NCBI GenBank assembly: GCA_002282555.1
Contig: NCJR01000113.1
Location: forward strand, 1-6,811
Reading direction: 5' to 3'
Length of the DNA: 6,811 nucleotides
From: Rhodobacterales bacterium 34-62-10
Lineage (GTDB): Bacteria > Pseudomonadota > Alphaproteobacteria > Rhodobacterales > Rhodobacteraceae
Part shown: piece by piece, positions 1 to 5,764 of the stretch
Position numbering within the stretch: position 1 is the first letter of the stretch
Layout of the letters: each line of letters begins with the position of its first letter
Translations under genes and position numbers: made by a program
Notes under the pieces: generated by a model
The model's database searches: none
The model's input: only the letters and a program-made list of their open reading frames with translations
What the model was told of the DNA's origin: nothing

Positions 1-855
1 GGGATCATCGGGGGCTCGGGCCTTTATCAGTTGGACAGTCTGCAGAACCCGGAATGGGTGAGTGTGGCGACACCTTGGGGTGATCCGTCCGACCAGATCC
101 TGACCGGTGTGCTGGACGGCGTGCCGATGGCGTTCCTGCCGCGTCACGGGCGCGGGCATGTGCATGCGCCATCCGATGTGCCCTACCGCGCCAATATCGA
201 CGCGCTGAAACGGCTGGGCGTGACCGATGTGATCAGCGTCAGCGCCTGCGGCTCGTTCCGCGAGGACATGGCCCCCGGCGATTTCGTGATCGTGGATCAG
301 TTCATCGACCGCACGCGGGGGCGTGCGTCCAGCTTTTTCGGGTCGGGCTGCGTGGCGCATGTCAGCCTTGCCCATCCCACCTGCCCGCGCCTGTCCGCCG
401 CCTGCGCGCAAGCCGCCCGTGCAGCGGGGGTGAGGGTGCATGAGGGCGGCACCTATCTGGCCATGGAAGGCCCGCAATTTTCCACGCTGGCCGAAAGCCG
501 CCTGTACCGCGAGGTCTGGGGCTGCGACGTGATCGGCATGACCAATATGCCCGAGGCGAAACTGGCCCGCGAAGCCGAGCTTTGTTATGCCAGCGTCGCC
601 ATGGTCACGGATTACGACTGCTGGCATCCCGATCATGACAAGGTGGATGTGGCGCAGGTGATCGCCACGCTGGGGGGCAACGCCGCCCATGCGCGGGCAC
701 TCGTCGCTGGTTTGCCCAGATTGCTGGGGACCGCGCGCGCGCCCTGCCCGCATGGTTGCGACCGCGCGCTTGAGCATGCGATCATGACAGCACCCGACAA
801 ACGTGACCCTGCCCTGGTTGCGCGGCTTGATGCCGTGGCCGGGCGTGTGATTTAA
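1..855 (+). CDS. mtnP: S-methyl-5'-thioadenosine phosphorylase, 5' end cut by window edge
   Basis: This enzyme cleaves methylthioadenosine, the by-product of polyamine (and, in some bacteria, quorum-signal) synthesis, with phosphate to give adenine and methylthioribose-1-phosphate. It is cytosolic and feeds methionine salvage. The frame is open from base 1 and begins GIIGGSGLY, the N-terminal phosphate-binding strand of the family, so only a few residues should be missing upstream; the TTG at 31 is internal. Counting from base 1 (284 codons), I see RHGRGH at 48-53 (phosphate/ribose site), SACGS at 81-85, MEGPQFST at 155-162, GMTNMPE at 179-185 and TDYDCW at 203-208. The DYD motif, where purine nucleoside phosphorylases have Asn, and the close match to human MTAP favour methylthioadenosine over inosine/guanosine as substrate. 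It lies 26 bases upstream of apt on the same strand, and apt consumes its adenine product. The family is certain; the exact substrate is inferred from these residues. Confidence 0.95.
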   Translation, partial: GIIGGSGLYQLDSLQNPEWVSVATPWGDPSDQILTGVLDGVPMAFLPRHGRGHVHAPSDVPYRANIDALKRLGVTDVISVSACGSFREDMAPGDFVIVDQFIDRTRGRASSFFGSGCVAHVSLAHPTCPRLSAACAQAARAAGVRVHEGGTYLAMEGPQFSTLAESRLYREVWGCDVIGMTNMPEAKLAREAELCYASVAMVTDYDCWHPDHDKVDVAQVIATLGGNAAHARALVAGLPRLLGTARAPCPHGCDRALEHAIMTAPDKRDPALVARLDAVAGRVI

Positions 856-881
856 GACCCTGTCAGGAACCCGGAGCCACC

Positions 882-1412
882 ATGAAAACCGTCAAGGATT
901 ACATCCGCACCATCGTCGATTTCCCGCATGAGGGGATCTTGTTCCGCGATGTGACCACGCTTTTTGCCGATCCGCGCGGGTTTCGCATGGCGGTGGATCA
1001 GATGTTGCACCCCTATGCGGGTCAGCGCATCGACGTGGTCGTGGGGCTTGAGGCGCGCGGCTTCATCCTTGGCGGGGCCATCGCGCATCAACTGGGCACG
1101 GGCTTCGTGCCGATCCGCAAGAAGGGCAAACTGCCCGGCACCACGATCAGTCAGGACTACACGCTGGAATATGGCGAGGCGATTGTCGAAATCCATGACG
1201 ATGCGATCCGCGCGGGACAAACGGTTCTGATTGTCGATGACCTGCTGGCCACGGGCGGCACCGCCGAAGCGGGGATCCGGCTGGTGGAACGTCTGGGCGG
1301 GGTGATCGCGGGCTGCGCCTTCATCATCGACCTGCCCGATCTGGGTGGACGCCGCCGGCTTGAGGCGATGGGGATGGATGTCCACGCGCTCTGCGCCTTT
1401 GAGGGGCTGTGA
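882..1412 (+). CDS. apt: adenine phosphoribosyltransferase
   Basis: The enzyme converts adenine and PRPP to AMP and pyrophosphate in the cytosol (purine salvage). The 176-residue product is close to the usual length of bacterial Apt (E. coli about 183). Visible landmarks are the [13 protein letters not shown]-terminal segment at 14-26, [10 protein letters not shown] at 55-64 (PPi/adenine region), the flexible RKKGKLPG loop at 79-86, and the PRPP-binding signature [13 protein letters not shown] at 115-127 with the paired acidic residues D119-D120. The ATG start is supported by GGAG at 873-876, five bases upstream. The gene follows mtnP by 26 bases with no terminator between them, so the two are probably co-transcribed and metabolically linked: adenine released from methylthioadenosine is recaptured here. 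Transcription should end in the hairpin region 1431-1468. Nothing is anomalous; the full-length family match makes this a firm call. Confidence 0.97.
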   Translation: MKTVKDYIRTIVDFPHEGILFRDVTTLFADPRGFRMAVDQMLHPYAGQRIDVVVGLEARGFILGGAIAHQLGTGFVPIRKKGKLPGTTISQDYTLEYGEAIVEIHDDAIRAGQTVLIVDDLLATGGTAEAGIRLVERLGGVIAGCAFIIDLPDLGGRRRLEAMGMDVHALCAFEGL

Positions 1413-1430
1413 TCCGGGGCGGGCGTCGCG

Positions 1431-1468
1431 GGGGGCTGTCCGCCCCCAACGTCGAACTGTGTTCGACG
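1431..1468. terminator. paired hairpins between convergent genes, possible two-way transcription end
   Basis: Two adjacent perfect inverted repeats lie between the stop of apt (plus) and the stop of the FAD oxidase (minus). The first has arms GGGGGC (1431-1436) and GCCCCC (1442-1447) with a five-base loop. The second has 8-bp arms at 1450-1457 and 1461-1468 around the loop TGT, with core GTCGAAC/GTTCGAC. Both can form from either strand, which fits a shared end region for converging transcripts. There is no strong T-run after either arm on either strand, so classical intrinsic termination is not proven. The hairpins may instead protect 3' ends or work with Rho. Confidence 0.5.
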
Positions 1469-1478
1469 ATCCCCCCGA

Positions 1479-1501
1479 GGATATTTCCGGCAAGAAGAAA
1501 C
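1479..1501 (+). repeat. conserved 3'-tail motif, copy 1
   Basis: This 23-base stretch begins GGATATTT and ends GCAAGAAGAAAC. It matches the reverse complement of 3851-3873 at 21 of 23 positions. It lies 66 bases after the apt stop, ten bases past the second hairpin, and directly abuts the stop codon of the converging FAD oxidase gene. Its orientation is sense with respect to apt. A role as a dispersed terminator-associated element is inference. Confidence 0.6.
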
Positions 1502-2920
1502 TCAGGCCTGCCGCAGCACAGCGCCGGGGTTGAGGATTCCCCGAGGGTCCAGCGTCGCCTTGATCGCGCGCATCATGTCAAGTTTGACCGGATCGCCGTA
1601 ACGTTCCAGATCGTCGATCTTGAGCCGGCCGATCCCGTGTTCGGCGCTGACCGAGCCGCCCATGTCATGCACCAGATCATGCAGCACATGTTTGACATGA
1701 TCGCGGATATCCAGATGGTCGGCGCGCGTCTTTCCCGGTGCGGGAAAGACATTGTAATGCAGGTTGCCATCACCGAGGTGACCAAAGCAGTTGATGCGGA
1801 ACGCGCCGATAGTGGCGATCAGTTGATCGGCGCGGGTGATGTATTCGGCCACCAGTCCCAGCGGCAGCGAGATGTCATGGCTGGACACCGCTCCGACACG
1901 GCGATTCGCCTCGGGGATCTGTTCGCGCACCTCCCAGAACTGATGCCGCTGCGCCTCGGACTGGGCGATCATGCCGTCGGTGACAAGACCCGCCTCGACC
2001 CCGCGCTCGAACAGGGTTTCCAACGCCGTGGCGGGATCAAGGCCATGGGCAAGACCGACATCGATCAGCACGAACCATTCAGGGATCTCGGCGAAGGGCT
2101 GGCGGATATCGGGCAGGGTTTCAGTCAGGAAGTGCAGGCCATTGGCATGCATCAGCTCGAACGCGCTGACGCCTTCGCCCATCAGATCGCGCGCGATAGA
2201 CAAAAGGGTCAGGGCGGCGGCGGGGTTTTCCACCACCATCAGCGCCGTCCCCTCACCGACCGGGCGCGGCACCAGCTTCAGGCTGGCGGCCGTGATCACG
2301 CCCAGCGTGCCCTCCGAACCGATCATCATGTGGCGCAGATCATAGCCGGTGTTGTCCTTGCGCAGACGCGACAGGCCGTTCCAGATGCGGCCATCGGCCA
2401 GCACCACCTCGACCCCCAGACACAGATCGCGCGCATTGCCATAGCGCAGCACATTCACGCCGCCCGCATTGGTGGCAAGGTTGCCACCGATCCGGGCCGA
2501 GCCCTTGGCCGCGATGCTGAGCGGGAAGAGCCTGTCCACTGCCGCCGCCGCATCGTGGATATCCGACAGGATCGCGCCCGCTTCGACCTCCATCACGTTT
2601 TCTTCCGCATAGACCGCGCGGATCGCGGTCATCCGTTCCAGTGACAGCAGCAGCGGTGCTGCGCCACCCGGCATGATCTGCCCGCCCACCAACCCGGTGC
2701 CGCCACCATAGGGCACAACGCCCACACGCGCCGCGTTGCAGGCGCGCAGCACGGCGGCGACCTGCTCCACCGTTTCGGGTGCTACGATCAGCCCGGCATG
2801 ACCCGCCCAGCGGCCGCGCGGCTCCTCAAGGTAATGCGCCGCAGCTTCGCGGAACGCGCGCGCAGGCAGATGGTCGCGCAGCGCGCGGGCGAGGTCGGGT
2901 GTGGCGGGGTTCAGCGTCAT
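1502..2920 (-). CDS. FAD-linked oxidase, probably D-2-hydroxyglutarate dehydrogenase type
   Basis: This is a 472-residue flavoprotein of the vanillyl-alcohol-oxidase/GlcD superfamily, which oxidises D-2-hydroxyacids and passes electrons to an acceptor. It has the PCMH-type FAD domain with the pyrophosphate loop PYGGGTGLVGG at 70-80, IGGNLATNAGG at 144-154 and LRKDNTGYDL...IGSEGTLGVIT at 186-210. The C-terminal substrate domain carries GHLGDGNLH at 380-388 and SAEHGIG at 425-431, whose His and Glu supply the metal/substrate site in relatives. The RKDNTGYDL block, SAEHG and the DPRGILNP ending resemble D-2-hydroxyglutarate dehydrogenases more than GlcD or D-lactate dehydrogenases, but residues alone do not fix the substrate. 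No signal peptide or membrane segment is seen. The gene follows the MBL-fold gene by 41 bases, probably in one transcript. No clear Shine-Dalgarno precedes its ATG; a six-codon ORF at 2937-2917 overlaps the start. It converges on apt. Confidence 0.93.
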   Translation of the reverse strand: MTLNPATPDLARALRDHLPARAFREAAAHYLEEPRGRWAGHAGLIVAPETVEQVAAVLRACNAARVGVVPYGGGTGLVGGQIMPGGAAPLLLSLERMTAIRAVYAEENVMEVEAGAILSDIHDAAAAVDRLFPLSIAAKGSARIGGNLATNAGGVNVLRYGNARDLCLGVEVVLADGRIWNGLSRLRKDNTGYDLRHMMIGSEGTLGVITAASLKLVPRPVGEGTALMVVENPAAALTLLSIARDLMGEGVSAFELMHANGLHFLTETLPDIRQPFAEIPEWFVLIDVGLAHGLDPATALETLFERGVEAGLVTDGMIAQSEAQRHQFWEVREQIPEANRRVGAVSSHDISLPLGLVAEYITRADQLIATIGAFRINCFGHLGDGNLHYNVFPAPGKTRADHLDIRDHVKHVLHDLVHDMGGSVSAEHGIGRLKIDDLERYGDPVKLDMMRAIKATLDPRGILNPGAVLRQA

Positions 2921-2961
2921 GGCACAGGTTCTATCATGCGCCCCGCCGCAGTCCAGCGCGT

Positions 2962-3792
2962 CTAATCCGCCTCCTGCAGCAATTGCGGGCGCAGGACCAC
3001 GATGGTGGGCTGGCGCGGCAGGCTGGCCAGTGACAGCTCCATGCTACTTTCGCCCGCATCGACCACGGCGAACTGGGTGCTCATCCCATCCACGAAGGCG
3101 CGCAGCGTGCCTTCCGCGAACCAATGCATCGGGATCACAACCGACGACCGCAGACGCCCCACCACACGCATCATCGTCGCCAGGTCCAGTGTCAGGCCCC
3201 CATCAACCGGAGCCATGACCACATCCAGCCGTCCGATGGCGGCATATTGTTCGGGGCTGGGTTCCTGATGCAGATGGCCCAGATGCCCGATGCACAGGCC
3301 CGCCACCTCGAAGATGAAGATGGAATTGCCGCGTTCCTCGACTCCACGAAACGACCGGATGTCGGTGGGCACATTGCGCACCAGCATCTCGCCCAGATCC
3401 AGGTAATGCTCGATCCCTTCGCCAAACGCCTCACCCCAGCCGCGCAGGACATGGGGGATGGCGGGATCGGGATTGGCGGTCCAATGCGTGGAATGGGCGT
3501 GGTTCATCGTCACCACATCCGGGATCAGATCGACATTGCCGATGAAGCCGGTGAAATCCGTCACCGCATTCAGCCCGCCTGTGGTCTGGATCATGAAGGA
3601 CGCGTGGTCGATGTAATTGATCCGCACGGTATCGGCGGGCAGCGGATCCCGGAAGCTGGCCTTGTGCAGATATTCCAGACCGGGGGCCGATTGCGCCACC
3701 GCGATGCAATGGCTGGGAATACGGTCCTGGGCCTGCGCTGTGGCGGCCAGCAGCGCAAAGCCAAGGGCAAGAACGGGCATGTGACGGGTCAT
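2962..3792 (-). CDS. exported metallo-beta-lactamase-fold protein with altered metal motif
   Basis: The product has 276 residues. Residues 1-21 form a signal peptide: MTRH, a hydrophobic stretch, then an AQA cleavage site before Q22, so the mature protein is probably periplasmic. The rest resembles the UlaG-like/Lactamase_B_3 branch of the MBL fold: YIDHASFMI at 60-68 (first strand after the leader), TDF at 78-80, a metal-type motif NHAHSTHW at 97-104, IGHLGHLH at 168-175, MAPVDGG at 193-199 and PMHWF at 221-225. The usual HxHxDH motif reads HAHSTH here, so the Asp that normally binds the second zinc is Thr102. It may hold one metal or use other ligands. The start is fixed by a perfect AGGAGG seven bases upstream (3800-3805). 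It heads a probable two-gene transcript with the FAD oxidase and lies behind the terminator of the thrC operon, so it should have its own promoter in 3806-3873, although I see no clear -35/-10 boxes. Substrate unknown. Confidence 0.88.
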   Translation of the reverse strand: MTRHMPVLALGFALLAATAQAQDRIPSHCIAVAQSAPGLEYLHKASFRDPLPADTVRINYIDHASFMIQTTGGLNAVTDFTGFIGNVDLIPDVVTMNHAHSTHWTANPDPAIPHVLRGWGEAFGEGIEHYLDLGEMLVRNVPTDIRSFRGVEERGNSIFIFEVAGLCIGHLGHLHQEPSPEQYAAIGRLDVVMAPVDGGLTLDLATMMRVVGRLRSSVVIPMHWFAEGTLRAFVDGMSTQFAVVDAGESSMELSLASLPRQPTIVVLRPQLLQEAD

Positions 3793-3799
3793 GGCAGAT

Positions 3800-3805
3800 C
3801 CTCCT
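3800..3805 (-). promoter_or_regulatory. Shine-Dalgarno site of the MBL-fold gene
   Basis: On the minus strand the sequence reads AGGAGG followed by seven bases and the ATG at 3792. It is the strongest ribosome binding site in the window, and it decides in favour of this start over the in-frame ATG four codons later. Its strength contrasts with the weak sites of the neighbouring coupled genes. Confidence 0.85.
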
Positions 3806-3807
3806 GC

Positions 3808-3820
3808 CGCTACGGTAGCG
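3808..3820. repeat. 13-base perfect palindrome in the MBL gene leader
   Basis: CGCTAC, one central G, then GTAGCG forms a perfect dyad ending two bases upstream of the AGGAGG site. It could be an operator half-site pair or an mRNA hairpin that affects translation start. The repeat is certain by inspection, but its function is unknown and it may be chance in GC-rich DNA. Confidence 0.4.
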
Positions 3821-3850
3821 CGGCGGCGCTGCCTGTCACATCACCTTCCC

Positions 3851-3873
3851 GTTTCTTCTTGCTGAAAATATCC
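3851..3873 (-). repeat. conserved 3'-tail motif, copy 2
   Basis: Read on the minus strand this begins GGATATTTT and ends GCAAGAAGAAAC, matching 1479-1501 at 21 of 23 positions (differences at motif positions 9 and 11). It starts immediately after the T-run of the terminator at 3874-3899 and lies 45 bases after the acetyltransferase stop, in that gene's sense orientation. The remaining DNA between the two flanking genes holds only the terminator, the small palindrome and the ribosome binding site. Confidence 0.6.
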
Positions 3874-3899
3874 AAAAACCACCCAGCGCCCCGGGTGGT
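3874..3899 (-). terminator. Rho-independent terminator of the thrC-peptidase-acetyltransferase operon
   Basis: On the minus strand the arm ACCACCC (3899-3893), an eight-base loop and the arm GGGTGGT (3884-3878) form a perfect 7-bp GC-rich stem, and a run of five T (3878-3874) follows at its base. It lies 18 bases past the acetyltransferase stop. This is a textbook intrinsic terminator and separates the upstream operon from the MBL-fold gene, which is on the same strand. Confidence 0.82.
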
Positions 3900-3917
3900 G
3901 CCGCCGGATTGGGCAGG

Positions 3918-4502
3918 TCAGCCCGCGTCGGTACGCCCGCGCCGGTCGATCCGCAGCGCCGAGTAAAGCACATGGGTGCGCCAGCGACCGCCGATCTGAA
4001 GATAGCTTTGCGCGACGCCTTCATACTTGAAGCCGCATTTTTCCAGCAACCCGCGCGAGGGGGTGTTTTCCGGCAGGCAGGCCGCCTCGATCCGGCTGAG
4101 GTCGAGACGGTGGAACGCGTGATGCACCAGCGCCTCGATCGCCTCGCGCATATAGCCCTGCCTTGCATGGCTTTCGCCGATCCAATACCCCAGCGTGCCC
4201 GCCTGTGCCGGCCCACGGCGGATATTGTCCAACGTGATCGCGCCCAGAAGCGTGTTGTCATCGCGCCGGATCAGGAACAGCGGCATCGCCGAGCCGTTGC
4301 TGATCGACCGCTGCGCCCAGTAGACGCGGTTGGTAAAGGCCTTGCGCGACAGATGATCCGCCGCCCAGGTCGGTTCCCACCGGGTCAGAAACCCCTCGCT
4401 GTCACACCGCAGGCTGGCCCAGTCGCGGAAATCGGCATGAGAGGGCGGGCGCAGGGTCAGCCGCTCGGTCTCGATCCGGACTTTCCGACGCCCCAGCAGC
4501 AT
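3918..4502 (-). CDS. GNAT-family N-acetyltransferase, RimJ-like
   Basis: A cytosolic acetyl-CoA-dependent acetyltransferase of 194 residues, the same length as E. coli RimJ, which acetylates the N-terminal Ala of ribosomal protein S5. Counting from the ATG, the similarity to RimJ spans the whole protein: ETERLTLRP at 11-19, LTRWEPTW at 39-46, LGAITLDNIRRG at 86-97, LGYWIG at 104-109, the acetyl-CoA pyrophosphate loop ARQGYMREA at 113-121, ENTPSRGLLEKCGF at 145-158 and SYLQIGGRWRTHVLYSAL at 166-183. The substrate may be a ribosomal protein, but this is not shown. The ATG (4502-4500) shares one base with the stop of the M16 peptidase gene (TGATG), so translation is probably coupled. A GTG one codon earlier (4505) would give a GTGA overlap and is an equally legal start, with AGG about eight bases upstream. 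It is the last gene before the terminator at 3874-3899. Confidence 0.92.
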   Translation of the reverse strand: MLLGRRKVRIETERLTLRPPSHADFRDWASLRCDSEGFLTRWEPTWAADHLSRKAFTNRVYWAQRSISNGSAMPLFLIRRDDNTLLGAITLDNIRRGPAQAGTLGYWIGESHARQGYMREAIEALVHHAFHRLDLSRIEAACLPENTPSRGLLEKCGFKYEGVAQSYLQIGGRWRTHVLYSALRIDRRGRTDAG

Positions 4503-5764
4503 CACGCCACGCGCCTGTCCTGAAGTGTCTGCCAGTTGGGAGCGGCCGAAATCGGGCCATAAAGCGCCAGAGCCGATGGCGCGCTGCTGATCATATGGGC
4601 GGCCATGGCGCGCACGTCTTCGACCGTGACCGCGTCGATGTGATCGACCACTTCGGACAGCGGCGGGATGCGGCCCCAGACCTGCATCTGCCGCGCCAGA
4701 CGTTCGGCCCGGTTCGACGGGCTTTCCAGCCCCATCAGCAGACCTGCCTTCATCTGTGCACGGGCGCGGGCCACTTCAGCCTCGCTCATGTCATCCGCCG
4801 CGCGCTTCATCTCATCCAGCGTGATCGTGGTCAGATCGCCCAGATCCTCGGCTGACGTTCCGGCATAAATCGTCATCATGCCGGTATCCGCATGCGCCCC
4901 CGCCTGCGCAAAGATCGTGTAACACAGGCCACGCTTTTCGCGCACCTCTTGGAACAGGCGGCTCGACATGCCGCCGCCAAGGGCGGACGCATAGATCTGC
5001 GCGGTATAGATCGCGGGATCGGTGTAATCGGGGCTTTCAAACGCCAGCGCGAAATGCGCCTGCTCCAACTGCTTTTCCACCCGGTATTCGCCGCCCACGA
5101 AATGCGCGGGCGTCGGGTGATGCAGCTTGCCCTTGGGCAGATGGCCAAAAATCGCCTCGGCCTCGGCCACGATCTTGTCGTGATCGACCGCGCCCGCAGC
5201 TGACAGCACCATATTGGCGGGGCTGTAATGTTCGGCGACAAACCCTTGCAGATCGGCGCGGTTGAAGGCGCGGATACGGTCCGTCGCACCAAGGATCGTG
5301 CGGCCCAAGGGCTGATCGGGATAGGATTTTTCCTGCAACCAGTCAAAGATCACGTCATCGGGCGTATCCAGCGCCTGCCCGATTTCCTGCAGGATCACGC
5401 CACGCTCCACCTCGATCTCGCCGGGATCGAACACGGGATTCAGCACGATATCCGACACCACGTCCAGCGCCAGCGGCACATCCGCCTCAAGCACGCGGGC
5501 ATAATAGGCCGTCGCCTCGCGCGAGGTATAGGCGTTGATATAGCCGCCCACATCCTCGATCACCTCGGCGATCTCCAGCGCCGAGCGCCGCTTGGTGCCC
5601 TTGAAGGCCATATGTTCCAGAAAATGGGCGATACCGTTCTGTTCGGGGCGTTCATGCCGCCCGCCGGACAGCACCCAGATGCCGATGGCGGCGGATTGCA
5701 GCCCCTCCATCCGTTCGGTGACGATACGCAGGCCGTTTGCAAGAGTATGGGTACGGACGGTCAA
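4502..5764 (-). CDS. M16-family zinc metallopeptidase (mitochondrial processing peptidase-like)
   Basis: A 420-residue peptidase of the pitrilysin/M16B type, the size of a single processing-peptidase beta subunit. The inverted zinc motif HFLEH lies at 47-51 with H47 and H51 as ligands and E50 as the catalytic base; E127 (in ILQEI) fits the third ligand 76 residues after H51, so the enzyme should be active. The C-terminal half has the glycine-rich ALGGGMSSRL at 261-270 and EKRGLCYTI at 276-284, typical of the substrate-binding half. No signal peptide is visible, so it is probably cytosolic. The only start that keeps the conserved LANGLRIVTE N-terminus is TTG at 5764, which overlaps the thrC stop by four bases (TTGA) with a weak ribosome binding site. 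Translation therefore probably depends on ribosomes finishing thrC. The physiological substrate is unknown; misfolded or small peptides are possible. Confidence 0.96.
   Translation of the reverse strand: MTVRTHTLANGLRIVTERMEGLQSAAIGIWVLSGGRHERPEQNGIAHFLEHMAFKGTKRRSALEIAEVIEDVGGYINAYTSREATAYYARVLEADVPLALDVVSDIVLNPVFDPGEIEVERGVILQEIGQALDTPDDVIFDWLQEKSYPDQPLGRTILGATDRIRAFNRADLQGFVAEHYSPANMVLSAAGAVDHDKIVAEAEAIFGHLPKGKLHHPTPAHFVGGEYRVEKQLEQAHFALAFESPDYTDPAIYTAQIYASALGGGMSSRLFQEVREKRGLCYTIFAQAGAHADTGMMTIYAGTSAEDLGDLTTITLDEMKRAADDMSEAEVARARAQMKAGLLMGLESPSNRAERLARQMQVWGRIPPLSEVVDHIDAVTVEDVRAMAAHMISSAPSALALYGPISAAPNWQTLQDRRVA

Noticed and set aside
31..33. TTG as the start of mtnP
   Set aside because: The frame is open upstream to base 1 and encodes GIIGGSG, an essential conserved part of the family, so the real start is outside the window.
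852..1493. 213-codon minus-strand open frame opposite apt
   Set aside because: The opposite strand encodes full-length Apt with its PRPP signature; this frame has no recognisable domain or ribosome binding site.
1409..2644. 411-codon open frame on the plus strand, antisense to the FAD oxidase
   Set aside because: The minus-strand frame encodes a complete, recognisable flavoprotein. The plus frame has a His/Gln/Arg/Asp-rich composition with no family motifs, as expected of the antisense of a GC-rich gene.
3806..3873. sigma-70-type promoter for the MBL-fold gene
   Set aside because: A promoter is expected after the terminator, but I could not find a convincing -35/-10 pair with proper spacing, so none is annotated.
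3124..3966. 280-codon plus-strand open frame spanning the MBL gene and the intergenic region
   Set aside because: It is low in motifs, rich in His/Arg/Gln and antisense to a gene with a signal peptide, a perfect Shine-Dalgarno and MBL motifs. It also runs through the terminator.
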